A DNA stretch of 64,000 nucleotides from Porpolomopsis calyptriformis (taxonomy: Eukaryota; Basidiomycota; Agaricomycetes; Agaricales; Hygrophoraceae), in contig OX621174.1 in assembly GCA_951640195.1 (NCBI GenBank), positions 930,001-994,000 on the forward strand, in the 5' to 3' direction. The first letter of the stretch is position 1, and the number at the start of each line of letters is the position of its first letter. Under the pieces are notes generated by a model, which saw only the letters and a list, made by a program, of their open reading frames with translations, was not told the DNA's origin and did not search any database. A program made the position numbers and the translations under genes. Below are positions 22,786 through 34,700 of this stretch, in pieces.

Positions 22786-23758
22786 CTATTTCTGTGGCGT
22801 GGTGTTAGGTGGAGGACCGGACTGGGAGCCGGGGGTGATGGATGATGCAGGGGCGGGGGTGGGTGCGATGGTGGTGGCCCAAGGGCCAACGGAGATCCTG
22901 TCCTTGCCGATGGAACTGGGGAAGACAGGCCAAGGGAATGATAGCCTGGGATCGTTTCGGGTCCCTGTCGATGCCAAGGGGTTTGTTTTTGGATGGTAAG
23001 GAATGATGGAGACTCACTCTCGGTGGCTTCGGCTACAGTTGAAGAAGCCTGTGTTGCGTTTGCGTTTGAGGGTTCTGGAGAGATGGGTGTGAGGGGAGAT
23101 CGAGGGGTTGGTTCAAGGACTCACCGGTGGCATTATCGTTTCCGTCCCCGTCCGGCAATAACTGACCTGTCTCCGACAACGGCTGACGTTCGCCGTCGTC
23201 TATCTCGTGTGGGGCATCCATATCCGGATCGGACATCGGCTGGGGACTGGCTTCCTTCTCGTCGACGACGACCCGGGTTTTGTGTTTCCGAAAGGCCAGG
23301 GTGTGACGTGCGCTGGGCAAGATGACGCCGCGAAACTTATGGGCGACTGGGACCGGTACTGGGAGGGGCGCCCTCGCTCGTTTCCGTTTTTTTAGCAAGG
23401 GTGGTGATTGGCTGGTTGGGTTCAGGATGGCGCGGTACGACTTTGTCCGTTTCCCCCTGTTTCGTGTGATCATCTTCTGGGGAGTGGCATCTACTCCTCG
23501 AAGTCGTCTTGTGCGCCGCTCTGCGACACGGATAGGCTGTTCTATGCTGCGTTCGGACTGTTTCAATGCGGCATCGACTGATGGTGGATGAGCGCTTGGA
23601 AGAGAGAGAGAGAGTGAGCTGTACGTACTGCCGTGCTCCTCAGCAAGGGTAAGAAAGAGGATCATGTCTTCCCTCTTGCGAGCGGCGGTTATGCCAACGT
23701 CAGAGCAAATAGCTCTGAGAGTGTTTGCTTTCACGATATCCCAAGGAAATTTGGACAT
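22786..23758 (-). CDS. Hypothetical nuclear protein with SAP-like N-terminus
   Basis: Exon 1 starts MSKFPWDIVKANTLRAI and continues with a helix-turn-helix of about 35 residues (LRAICSDVGITAARKRED, then MILFL) that looks like a SAP motif, which binds AT-rich DNA. After a GT-AG intron (donor GTACGT, about 60 bp) follows a basic, disordered region with RRTRRLRG, KRTKSYRAI and KKRKRARA stretches that would serve as nuclear localisation signals, then an acidic, Pro-rich part. The main frame ends at 23033; the sequence ACCG/GTGAGT near 23125 suggests more splicing and one or two small Pro/Thr-rich exons down to 22786. The C-terminal end is therefore uncertain. I do not recognise an orthologue; DNA binding is inference. 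Confidence 0.5.
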
Positions 23759-23792
23759 TGAAAATTCGAGTGAGAAAACGAACGAAAAATAT

Positions 23793-24630
23793 TTATAATT
23801 TGATAAATTTCCCAAGTCGGTGGTAAAACAAATTCTCGTCAGATTCGTCCTCTTTGCCCCAGACTTCACCCTCCGTCCACGTTCCCTCAACGCCCATTTT
23901 CTCTACCCAGATGTCCGTCGGGCGATCGAGTCTGCAGCCGTCGAAGAAGGTGCTCCAGACGGGCGTCCACACCGTCTGCCACCACGCCACATCGCCCCGA
24001 TGAGATTGTACATGCTCGTAAAACAGAAACAGCCCGCCTGGTTTGAGAATATCACGGACCAGTGTGTGCAGCGTGTGCTCCGGTGAAGGCACAGAGCATA
24101 GTGTCAAAATGGATATCAGGGTATCTACTGATTGACGCCTTCCGTCCAAAGCAGAGATGATGTATGATATGTTTTCGGCCCCAGAGGGAATGATGAGGAG
24201 TGTCCCCTCGGGTTCGTTGAAGCCCGCAGCGTTGGCTGTGACTCGGATAGTAGGGTGCATGAGTGTGTTGGGCTCCAATGCGATGTACTTGCTCACTCTT
24301 TCCCGGTCCAAGTAGTTCACGGTGTGTCCGTGTCCTGTATCGAATATTGACATAGGAACGATCGTGTGCTGTACCCCGCTCACCTGCACCGATATCCAGC
24401 ACCACACCGCATGCATTCTCCGTGATAAGCTGTTGTTTGGCAGATCGACCGTTCTTGTCAATCTCGTTTCCGAACAATACCCACACATTCGCCATGAACA
24501 GACGAGAGAGCGCACTCGGTCTTATCATCAACCACGGAGAGCGAACGACAGACGATATCGTAGGCCACACAGCCGTCCTGACTGCGGCCCAGATATCCCC
24601 AAATGGCGCCAATGCAGCCCGCAATCTCAT
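23793..24630 (-). CDS. METTL7-like SAM-dependent methyltransferase
   Basis: Two exons. Motif I is built across the intron: VVLDIGAGHGHTV, with the 55-bp intron between the Ala-Gly and Gly-His codons. Motif II-like YIALEPNTLMH and the post-motif KPGGLFLFYEHV followed by WWQTVWTPVWS and GCRLDRPTDIW are typical of the METTL7/TMT1 methyltransferase family. These enzymes are often membrane-attached and methylate thiols or small hydrophobic substrates. The N-terminal part (WPTISSVV, then LSRLFMANVW) is conserved but has no strong signal anchor. Substrate unknown. Its start lies only 64 bp from the start of AUR1 on the other strand. Confidence 0.82.
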
Positions 24631-24694
24631 CGATGCTGATGATAGCTTGTATTACTAATCGACGCGACTTCCTCATCGTTCCAACCGTTCCCCG
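24631..24694. promoter_or_regulatory. 64-bp divergent intergenic region (methyltransferase / AUR1)
   Basis: Only 64 bp separate the two chosen start codons. Promoters of both genes must share this DNA or extend into the neighbouring coding sequence. No TATA box seen. Confidence 0.55.
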
Positions 24695-26179
24695 ATGAGT
24701 CTACCTTTCGCTTGGTCGCGCACCGTACACCATGTTCTCCACGCTTTCGTCACCGCCGTCGGTCGCTTGGACAAGTCGCTCTCCCCAAGAGACTCCATCC
24801 GTCGTTTTCAAAGACACCCGTTCACCATCTCCGACTCAGTCTATCTCTTCCACATCCTCCTCGCATCTTTCTGGCTTTTCATAATGCAATCCCCCCCATT
24901 CCCCTTCAAGCTCGTCATCCCCCTTCTCTACTCACTCGCTCTCCTCATCCCCCTCACCTCCCAATTCGTCCTCCCCGCAACCCCCGTCTTCGCCTGGGTC
25001 TTGACCTATTTCACCTCCCGTTTCATCCCTCCCGTATATAGACCCTCCATCTCCGTCTCCCTTCTCCCCACTCTTGAATCCGTCCTCTATGGTGCCAACA
25101 TCTCCGACATCCTCACCCGCTTTACACACCCCATTCTAGACATCATCGCCTGGCTTCCCTACGGCGTCATACACTTCACCTTTCCTTTCGTCGTCGCCGC
25201 CTTTCTCTGGCTTTTTCGTCCAAAAGAGGCCCTCCATCTCTGGGCCCGCACCTTTGGTTACATGAACCTCATCGGTGTCTTCATCCAAATCCTATTCCCC
25301 TGCGCCGCACCCTGGTACGAGCTTATACATGGCCTCACCCCAGCCGACTACTCCATGCACGGCTCCCCAGGCGGCCTCGCCCGCATCGACGCACTCTTCC
25401 ACTCCAAAGGCTACACCAACACCTTCTCCAACTCCCCCGTCGTCTTCGGTGCCTTCCCCTCCCTCCACGCCGGATGCGCCACCCTCGAGGCCCTCTTCGT
25501 CTCCCACTTCTTCCCCCACACCACCCACTGGATATGGGGCTACGCCGGTGTCCTCTACTGGGCCACCATGTACCTCTCCCACCACTACCTCATCGACGTC
25601 GTCGGCGGTGCCTGCCTCGCCGTCGCCTCCTTCTACCTCTTCCTCCCAGACGAACTCGGTGGCGCCGCAGCCACCTCCCCCCCCGGCGGCCTCAACAGCT
25701 ACCGCACCGGTAACCCCCGCTCCAAATACGAAATCTACGACCTTGAGGCCCCCCGCGTCCGACACGCCGCCTCCGCCACTAACGGCCGTCCCCCGAACGC
25801 GGCCGTCTCCCTCACCGACGCCGCCGCCGCCGATTTCGACTTGAGCGAGACCTCTTCCCGCGCCTCAGACGACGAGGAGATGGACATCATCACTTATTAT
25901 CGATCCCCCGCGCCAGGCGGCAGCACGCCCACCTCCGCCCTCCCTCTTGTCCCGCCCAGCATGAACGCCGGCCACCCAAGAGGGGGGCAGCAGCAGCAGC
26001 AGCAACAACACCAGTCGAGGAAGACTCACCGACATACCGCGAGTATCGCCAGTTTAATCAGGGCCGATGAACGCGCCGAAGACGGTTGGAGTCCGATCCG
26101 ATCCGGCGGATTTTCGTACCCATCAACGCCCACGAGGGCGGAGAGGGACCGGGACGCTTGGGAAAGTGCCAGTCGATAG
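24695..26179 (+). CDS. AUR1: Inositol phosphorylceramide synthase, catalytic subunit
   Basis: Single-exon gene, 494 residues. The first about 330 residues are a multi-pass membrane protein of the PAP2-like AUR1 family. Catalytic signatures: FPSLHAGCA (His about 258) and YLSHHYLIDVVGG (His about 297, Asp about 301), matching the His-His-Asp triad of yeast Aur1. The enzyme moves phosphoinositol from phosphatidylinositol to ceramide in the Golgi and is the target of aureobasidin A. The last about 160 residues form a disordered, cytosolic tail with a Gln run (CAGCAGCAGCAGCAGCAACAA near 25990) and Ser/Arg-rich patches; this tail is longer than in yeast. Base composition is strongly C-rich at third positions, unlike the receptor genes, as expected for a highly expressed housekeeping gene. 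Confidence 0.95.
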   Translation: MSLPFAWSRTVHHVLHAFVTAVGRLDKSLSPRDSIRRFQRHPFTISDSVYLFHILLASFWLFIMQSPPFPFKLVIPLLYSLALLIPLTSQFVLPATPVFAWVLTYFTSRFIPPVYRPSISVSLLPTLESVLYGANISDILTRFTHPILDIIAWLPYGVIHFTFPFVVAAFLWLFRPKEALHLWARTFGYMNLIGVFIQILFPCAAPWYELIHGLTPADYSMHGSPGGLARIDALFHSKGYTNTFSNSPVVFGAFPSLHAGCATLEALFVSHFFPHTTHWIWGYAGVLYWATMYLSHHYLIDVVGGACLAVASFYLFLPDELGGAAATSPPGGLNSYRTGNPRSKYEIYDLEAPRVRHAASATNGRPPNAAVSLTDAAAADFDLSETSSRASDDEEMDIITYYRSPAPGGSTPTSALPLVPPSMNAGHPRGGQQQQQQQHQSRKTHRHTASIASLIRADERAEDGWSPIRSGGFSYPSTPTRAERDRDAWESASR

Positions 26180-26396
26180 TGTTTTGGGATGGTAGAGAAA
26201 ACCCAATTTTGCAATCTCGTTGCATGGTTTAAAGTACAGAAAGTAATAATAATATCAAAAAGATACCCTTCTCCCTCAATTGATCAGATTGAAACGATCT
26301 TGTTATTGGTAGGGACTCAACAAAATCAGTCCCGCCATGCATAATTACAATCAGATATCATCTAACAAACAGAACCCAGACATCATACGGTTAATT

Positions 26397-29263
26397 CTAG
26401 AAAACTTCCTCGGGAATCGGCGCGCACGCTAGAGGCACCTCGAAATCCTATGAAGGGAAAAGTCACGTCGAGGACAAAAATGAGAAATAAAAAAACGGAA
26501 ACACGTACGTTCGCCCTGAGCCCTCCGCCCCACGGATTCCGGTTAACGATGGTCGCGTTCGGCCCAAGACCACGCTCCGCAAAGGCCTCCCACAACTCAC
26601 AGTAGTTCTCACCCCCGGTGAGGACCTGATCGGCCATGATGATCGAATCTCGCGCGTCGAAGAACCACGGTCGGCACGGCTGGAGTTTCATCCCGTTCAC
26701 CACGAGCCTGTCATCGAATAGAATGAGCGTTTTTTTTTTCACGAGGGAGGACGATGTTGGATCAGTAGAGAAACAGACGCACTGTAGAGTCAACGAGTTC
26801 CCGTGTTTGGGAACACGAGGCCTCTTCTTCCCTGCCGCGGTGTACTCGACCGGGCGATAAAAGTCGCCATCGGGGACGGTCCCGTTGGGAAGCGGGGTCG
26901 GAGGGAACAAGTTCTCGGTGAACCCATGCTTGCCGATCATGCGATAGTTGACCACCCAGAGCATCTCGGCCCACACTTCGCCGATACTGTGGACGCCCCA
27001 GTAATCACCCCTGTCGAGTGTCTTGTACGTCGACGGATTGATCGTCTTGTTCTGAATAATCAAGCCCATCCGTCAATGGATGAATCCCCAACAGATCGAT
27101 TGACTCACAAGGGAGTAGGGGTATTTTCGAATGCCCTTTTCCGCGTTTGAAGCCCACGCACCCATGGCGTAATCCGAGTAGTTCTTGTTGCTCCTGATAA
27201 CAGTAGCGAGGAAATCTAAGAAACTGATAAGGAACATGATGATGATCCCAGTAACATAGACACGCACCACCCCATCCTTCGCCCATTCCGCCCGATTCGC
27301 CCCAGCCGAGGCATCCCGAATTGGCCGGTCCACCAGTCAAGCGCGTGCTCAGCCCGTGAGTGAGCTCGTGAATGATGATCCCCGCCTCTAGGTCGCCATC
27401 TCTATAAGGCAAGTCCGTGTCCCATAGATACATTCTACACCGTCCATGCTGGCCGTCAGGAGGCGTCATAAAGTCCGCGTTATTGAAGCCATTGCCATCC
27501 TGAGCGTTGGCGACGATACCATCGTTTTCCTCACCTCCACGGCCAAAGTTGTATTGTTGGAAATTGCCTGATTGTTCGTCGAAACCATACCTTTTAAACG
27601 GTCAGGATTTAGTTTGGGACAAAGGGCGTAGACGTACCGGTATAAAAGGTCATGGTACATGTTCACAATATAGAAGAGCTGTGTAACGGTAGCGTTGATG
27701 TATTTCTTGGCTTCACCGAGAGCGTCAGTGCGGTTCGTAACCTGCGGATCGTACGTGTAGTTAAAGTCCAAAGACTTCCCACCATCAGGGCGGTAGTTGT
27801 CTATCCAGTCGAAGGAACTCAACCAATTCTCGTGCGCAAAGACCTGGAGATGAACATTGTCAGAATTGTGGAACAGAAGATGGATGACGACCGAGCAACG
27901 GACATTGTTACCCCAGGTGGTCGTAGTATTTCGGTAGAATTCTTCACCCGCTTGCCTCCTCACGCTGGCATCAGGATCATTGGCAAAAGGGAGGGAGTGC
28001 CATCCAATTGGACTAGCAATGGAGTCATAGTTCTCCTTTGCGATCGACCGATTCCCTGAGCTGGGATCGTTCAACCCCCAGGCAAAAATGTTGTAGCTCC
28101 CGGGTTCCTTCGTGGGGACTTCAGGGAGAGGGAGAACGGAATCCGAAGCCCAGTCCACGACGGAGATGATCTCGTGGGGTGGCTTTATAGACACAGTAGT
28201 CTCGTACCAGTTATTCTGCATCTCAACCTCAAACTGATATCAGGGGCATGAGTATTGGATCATAAAAAAAGAACAAAATGTACGCACCCTCCATACTAGC
28301 TCAAGGACAGTGGACCCGTCCTTGGGGACTTGTACGAAGGCAACCTTGGCCTTGACAGGGCTAACGGTGTCCGGGACGTTGTGCAATAGTTCGACACGGA
28401 CTTTATGGGAGCCTACAAAGCTGTTCTCAAACGAAGAGAATATATTGTCAACATATTCTTGGAACCTGGCACCTATATCCCAGGTGACATGCTCGTTGGG
28501 TGTTGCAACAGCTATGAAGCCTAGGAGGGCCACCCGCGGATCGCCAATAATCATATCGCTATCGGTACCAACCCTCTCACCCACACGATCGCAATTCCAT
28601 TGATGGAGTTGCTCAAGGGAGTGAGAAGATTCCGACGTATGAGGAGCCAACTTCATTACAACCTGTTGGTCTTGGGTAGCGAATTGACTCTGCTCCAGGT
28701 CCTGCTGGTCCTGGAGCTGTTTGCCCAACTCAAGACAGTGATCGGTGTGCGGGTTGCGAAGGGCATCACCGGGTTCACCCGAAAGGGGAGGAACAGGGCC
28801 GTTGTAAAACTAGAGTAATTGAGCAACCCGACGTGAACCAAGATGGGCTGCTTACTGAGTTGCCAAAAGAGAGCACTGCGCCATCTTTGATGTTGAGGTT
28901 GATGTCGCCGTCAACTACCTCGATCCCATGTATCATCTGGCGAACATACACGTGGGTGACTCCGGTGTTCTCATCAGTATATGAGTCCTTGCGAAGGGCA
29001 AACGTGTTCGCCTCCGACAGCTGATCACGGAGAGTCTCGGCGAGGAATCGTTGTGCTACCTCATACGGGTCAGCCTCGGGATCCAAAGGAATGAAACGGT
29101 TGGTATTAATTTGATATGGTGTGGTGTGAAAGACGGCGTGTGGGTGCAATGGACCAAATCCAAGTGTCTTGCGACGCTTGACTGAATGATCACGAGAACC
29201 GCTGCCGACGACTTGGCCTGCAAGACCAGCTATGATAAGCAAGGCCCTAAAGGAACGGGACAT
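26397..29263 (-). CDS. Fungalysin metallopeptidase (M36)
   Basis: Secreted zinc endopeptidase with many introns. The start at 29263 opens a signal peptide ([20 protein letters not shown]). A propeptide follows with an FTP-type segment ([19 protein letters not shown]), later [16 protein letters not shown] and [18 protein letters not shown]. The active site is [17 protein letters not shown] (HExxH) and the third zinc ligand lies in [13 protein letters not shown]. The last intron (donor GTACGT after RAN) brings the end into the family-typical frame, finishing PIPEEVF at 26397. In fungi these enzymes degrade extracellular protein such as collagen, keratin or elastin for nutrition or host attack. 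The propeptide should keep it inactive until cleaved. Its promoter faces the pseudogene starting at 29432. Confidence 0.92.
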
Positions 29264-29431
29264 GCTGAAACGCAGCGGGGAGGGTGGTAAGGGGTTGGGA
29301 AGATAAAACTGCTTGCGTGTCCACCTGCAAGCTGCCGGCTTACACGAGGGCTCTGGTGCTTCGGTATATGAGCCGTGACTGTGTGACAAATGTCCCTTTC
29401 TGGCACCTTCCGCTAGGGCAGCACCATACCA

Positions 29432-32400
29432 ATGCTCCGTTCGATTAAATCAAAGTTGAACAACAAGGAGAGTTTAAAGCAGGCATGTTCAACTGCTATC
29501 GATGGCCTACAAACAACCCTCCGAATCGTCGAAAAGACTACAGGGGACACGGGAGTGCCTAGACTGCAAGCAGGCTTAGGCGGTCTTGTATTTATACTGG
29601 ACGCTATAAAAGTAGATTGCAACAATGTGTATTTCGGTGATGCTTTCTGATAAGTCATACAGAAAACGTCTCAAAACGTCAAGGACATCGAGACGCTCTC
29701 AGAGCAGATCGCGCAACTGAACCAAGTCCTTGGAAATTTCAAGGATGGAAAAAAGCCTTCTGCAGAAGTCATCGAACGAATAGATCGTCTGTTCGGGTAC
29801 GCTTCCCTCACACTACAATAAACTAGTCTGATCTTCTGCAGTCCTTCAAATGCGGCCTTGGAAGAATTGCGAAAGATAGTTCCTCACTCCCCCATAAAGC
29901 GAATTTTCCAGCATGACGATGATGCCCGGTTGATCAGCGGACATATTCAGTCAATTACGTCGTCATTTCAAAGCTTTACGGTTTGTCCGTTGGTTATCAC
30001 AGTCCCACCTTTGAATGATATTGGGACTGGTATAGGTAGAGACTATGCTCGCGGTTGAATCTGCGGTTGATGTGCGTTGATTTCTTACCGCTGCAATGCT
30101 ATGATCACTTATGTATTTCCAGGCACATGCTGCCCAGGCCGAACAGAAAATAGACGACCTTCATGACCCTATTCAGGCATGTGTTAATTATGAATTTGTG
30201 GCCATATCATTTCCCTTACTTGATGCTTTCCAGGAGGTGAAATTACTAAACATAATGAAAGGTGATAACTCATTAGTTATTGACAATGATAAAACGACTG
30301 AGGGATCCTAGGTGTGTGCCCACCATATGCGGAACTTTCTCCCTTCGACCGCAAGGATCGAGCAGGGTGCTTAGAAGCCACAATGACAGATATCCTTGGC
30401 CAGATATTTGACTGGATCGCAACCAAGGATCCACAACCTCGTATATTTTGGATCAAAGGAGGCGCTGGCACTGGAAAAACGACAATTGCTTACACCGTTT
30501 CCGAAGTTTGCAGAACAAGTGGTATTCTTGGAGCGAGTTTTTTCTGCTCACGCGACGACGTGGATTGTAGCAACCCGCGTCTGATCTTTACGAGTATCGC
30601 ATGCGAACTTGGAAAGTTTAATGTTTTTTTCAGAGCCGAGGTTTCTCGCGCAATGGAAGCAAATCCTGATATTGGCTACTTGGATACTTCATACCAACTC
30701 GAACAGCTCATCGTCAAGCCACTTCGCACACTTGGAAGATCATTCTCTCCAAGGCGTAGTTGTATTGGACGCGCTTGACGAATACAAGGAGACTGGATCC
30801 ATTTTATTGTCACTCTCTCTTTATGCCAACAATCTCTCCCATTGAAGTTCTTAGTGACAAGTCCGGAAAATCACATTCCCACTGTCTTTAAATCGAACAA
30901 GCCGAACCGAGTCACTTGGGGATACGTTTCGCACGAAATGGAATTACACATCGTGCAAAATGACATCGAACATTAACTTTCGACGAAACTTGCTTTAACG
31001 AGGAATTTCTATCGCCTTGAAAACGAATGGCCCTCCGCACCGGATATTCGTGCCCTCAGCCGAATGTCTATTGGACTTTTCATTTTTGCAGTAACCTCAG
31101 TCAGATTCATCCATGATCGAAACTATTGTGATCCGAAAGGTCAACTGGGCACGATCATTCTCATTCGGGACCCACTCATCAGTTGCTCTTGAACGATTAC
31201 TAGGCCTAGAATCGCATGCGGTGGGAACGGCACTGCAGTATCTTCACTCGGCTATCATGGTGCCAGATGATGAAAGCCAGGTGATTCGAGCCCTTCATTC
31301 ATCCTTCTTTGACTTCATAACGAGTCCAGCCCAGTGCCAGGATCCTAAACTTGTCATTAACCCAGGAAGCCAGCATACTCTACTCGAACGTGCCTGTCTA
31401 AATGTTATGAACGGGTTAAAGCGAGATATCTGTGGAATCGGAAATCCGTCGTTGCTTAATAATGAGGTGGACGACCTTCTGATGCATGTCATGACTTGCA
31501 TCAGACCAGAACTGCAATATGCGTGTCGTTACTGGGCTTGGCACCTGTCAAATGCAACTGACATTCTGTTCAAAATATCTACTGTATTGGGTTGAAGCGC
31601 AGAGTCTCATGGGAGATCTTCAAAATGGCCTCCTTGCGTTGGACGCCGCGCAACAAGCCATCGCTGTTCATGGTTTCCCTTCTCAGTAAAGCGCATAACT
31701 GATTGAATTTGACAGAAAGCGTGCGGAGATGCGGCTGATGCGATGGTTTTGCTTCGTGATTGTGGGCGTTTCTCCCTCGAATTTTTCTCGATCATCAGTT
31801 CTTGTTCTCTTCAAGTATACCACTCTGCGTTACTGTTCACTCCGAAGAAACCTTACTTAAGAAGACATATAGGAGAGAGTTGGATATTCCCATAAAATTG
31901 TACAATGGATTGGATGAGAGATGGAATTCATGTGTACGGACGATAGAAGGACATTCCCGATGCGTAACTTCAGTCGCAATTTCCCCTAATGGCGCGCGTA
32001 TCATTTCTGGATCCGATGACAGGACTGTTCGGCTGTGGGACGCAGTGAGTGCTGCACATCTGAACACTTTCATGGGACATTCCGGTTCCATATATTCTTT
32101 CTTTCGATGGCACGCGTATCGTCTCTGGATCCTACGACACCACTCTTCTGCTGTGGGACACAGTCAACGGTGCACGTCTGAACACTTTCAAGGGACATTA
32201 CGGTTGGGTCAATTCGGTTGCATTTTCCCCCAATGGCACGCGTATCGCTTCTGGATCTAATGACCACACTCTTTGTCTGTGGGACGCAGTCAACGATATA
32301 CATCTGAACACTTTCATGGGACACACAGATGATATAAAAGTGGCCGCGTTTTCCCCCGATGGTACGCATATAGTTTCTGGATCCTATGACTACATTCTTC

Positions 32401-32852
32401 GTTTGTGGGACGCGATCAACCGTGCACAACTGAACACTTTCGAAGGACCTTTCCGTTGGTTATATTCGGTTGCATTTTCCACCGACGGCACCCGTATCGT
32501 TTCTGCATCCCACGACCGTACTCTTCAGCTGTGGGACACAATGAGCGGTGCCCACTTGGGCACCCCCAAGGCATATCTCGCCGATGTTGAATCAATCGCG
32601 CGATCTTGTAGTCTATCTGGGATCTCGTTCTCTACCAATACCCTAAACCCTACCAGTCCAAGACTTGGTTATATCGCAGAGGACGGCTGGGTGCACTTCC
32701 TCGCTCTGAATTGACGTATTTGTTGGGTTCCGGTCTCTCGCAGGCTGATAACGTTGGCTGCAAATGGAACTCGTGCCGTTTTTGGCACAGAGGATGGTCG
32801 TGTCATTATCTTTGATTTTACAGGCATTGACGCCCATTTTCATAACCTCTAA
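29432..32852 (+). pseudogene. Decayed NACHT-WD40 receptor, paralogue of the gene at 4142-8724
   Basis: Exon by exon this matches the intact receptor, in the opposite orientation: start MLRSIKSKLNNKESLKQA at 29432, the same intron positions, FSPFDRKD-like SPFDRKDRAGC, and P-loop GGAGTGKTTIAYT. It is broken several times: a frameshift near 30750 just before VVVLDALDE; TAA at 30974-30976 replacing a Tyr codon; a deletion of about 150 bp near 31150 relative to the intact gene; a frameshift inside WD40 repeat 2 (near 32090); and TGA at 32712-32714 where the intact gene has CGA. Only five WD40 repeats remain against twelve. The last codons (GIDAHFHNL) still match the paralogue's end. Not expected to make a functional receptor. 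Confidence 0.9.
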
Positions 32853-33750
32853 CTTTTCCCGGCCCACCGTCCAATCTGTTGTCTTCCGAATCTGCCGTTT
32901 GTTGCTAGCACTATTTCGCTCACTTATAGTTTCTCAGGCACGTCTTACAAATGCTATGCATACCACGCAGCCAAGGCCAACGAGCATTTCTCACTGCCAC
33001 ACCTTCATTCTATGCCGGTTTTGGGGGGTCTATCCCCACGAGCATAGCAAACGACGGTATGCCTGTCTCCGATGAGAATCCCGATTCCACGTTCCCCGAA
33101 TCCACACAGATCCGATCTCGGCCAGAATCAACATTAGGTAGTGCATACCTGCATCAGAAATCAGCCGGCAATAATTATTTTATCAAATAAAATAAATACT
33201 CCGTGGCATTGATCATAAAAGAATTGCCTCTCGGCGATTCTAGGTGAGAAATAGTCTAGGTGAGAAATAGTCAATATTTCGGCCTTCCGATCGCCCTCCC
33301 GAACGACAGAATTCCTCAGTAATGGGATGCCGTCTCCGTCTTCAACTCAACGTGCATGCCGAAGGGCATTTCAAACGGGGTTCTCTCCTTTGAATGCACC
33401 GCTACAGGGTGATAGATCTATCACACGTCATGTTAGTTGACCACATTAACTTCTGATCCGTTGCTGTTGCTTTCCTACGTTACCTGGTTACCTACAAACT
33501 CAGAGCCTGTTGGTTGAACTTGAGCTTGAGTGACTGTCCTCGAATACGACGGGGGTATATAGAAAAACTTTGGACTGGATTAAGACGTACATCCACACCA
33601 ACACGTCCAAGTACATACGAATGTGCTTGAAAGAAAGATGACGCTTTTTATCGACTCCAAACGATGAATTACGTCTCTACCAGATCGAAATTGTTTCAAA
33701 CGGTGCATTCCTAGTAAAGAAGATATCAAAAGTCATCAATTCAAATGATT
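32853..33750. other. 900 bp intergenic region, no gene seen
   Basis: Holds only short frames without family features. A perfect 16-bp direct tandem duplication lies at 33239-33270 (listed separately). Confidence 0.4.
33239..33270. repeat. Perfect tandem 16-bp duplication
   Basis: tctaggtgagaaatag occurs twice head to tail with no mismatch. Probably a recent slippage or repair duplication in non-coding DNA. Confidence 0.85.
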
Positions 33751-34700
33751 TCAGGCAAGAGTAAGGCCAAGGGCAGCCCCGACAAAAACGAGGAAGGCGT
33801 TTGAGGTGACGGAAGACGCGGCACCCGTGCTAGAGGGCTTGGCCGTGGATGTGCTGGTTGACGGAGGGGCGGTGCCAGTGGGATTGCCGTAGCCGGTGAT
33901 GCTTCCGGTGAACGGGCCAGGAGGAGCCGAGGCGGAGGCTCCGACACCAGCGAGACCACCTTCAGTTTGCTGTGGAGGGCCTGAGTGAGAAGGTATACGG
34001 CAAGGATCGAGAAGAACGTACACCGGAAGTGCCATTAAAGGCAGCAGCATTGGCCAAGAAAGCGTCAAAGGTGTGGTTGGTAGTGGGAGCGTTGAAGGCG
34101 CCGACCATTCCTAACACAGCCAAAATGAGTTGGAGATGCGGGTAGTCAAGGGGAGAGTGCGCACCATTTTTGCAGTGTCCACCACCAGCAGATTGCTTAC
34201 AGTAGAACCAGATGGCTTTATAAGTGGAAAAAACAATTGGTGAGGGGATTGTATGTATAGTTCTTGAAAGATGGCTTACGTGCAGAGTCATTGGTGATGG
34301 TCAAGTTCCATTCAGCGAAACCCGTGGTTATACCGGCGGGGGTGAAGACGAAACCAGAGTCGAAACCGCCGGCCAGGGGGTCGCAAGGGTCGGCGAAGGT
34401 AGACTGAGTGACCGAATGATTACCAGGACTGAGCGGGAGGTGGGTTGAAAGTAGAATGGAAGTGAAGATAAAGCCCTTACGATCCGGCGAACTGGAAGGT
34501 AACGACCGTTCCGCTCGTAACGTTGAGCGAGGGGGGGGTAAATTTGAGAACTCCCCCCGCGGCAACTTGGACCACCTATAAGAAAAAAGATTAAGCAGGT
34601 GCGAGAGAAGTAATGAAGATAGGCGTACGGTGGCATTTTGAGCCGAGGCAAACTGGATGAGGGCCAAAGTGGCGAGAATTAGTGGTTTTGGAGCGAACAT
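33751..34700 (-). CDS. Cupredoxin-like GPI-anchored secreted protein
   Basis: Several small exons. Start at 34700 with signal peptide MFAPKPLILATLALIQFASA. The domain reads LKFTPPSLNV, VVTFQFAG, then NHSVTQSTFADPCDPL, GFDSGFVFTPAG, FYCKQSAGGGHCKNGM and VGAFNAP. That is the fungal extracellular serine-rich/plastocyanin-like fold, and it keeps all four type 1 copper ligands (His of NHSVTQ, Cys of FYC, His of GHC, Met of NGM). A Gly/Ser/Thr/Pro-rich stalk follows, then a hydrophobic end (NAFLVFVGAALGLTLA) after a Ser-rich site, a standard GPI-anchor signal. Expected on the plasma membrane or wall; such proteins are thought to act in wall remodelling or copper handling. The electron-transfer role is untested for most members. 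Confidence 0.85.

Noticed and set aside
25275..25844. Long Ser/Pro/Thr-rich plus-strand frame and a Gly/Glu/Val-rich minus-strand frame
   Set aside because: Both overlap AUR1 catalytic sequence and result from its C-rich third positions.
32951..33190. 79-codon frame after the NACHT-WD40 pseudogene
   Set aside because: No homology features, no clear splice partners; probably chance.
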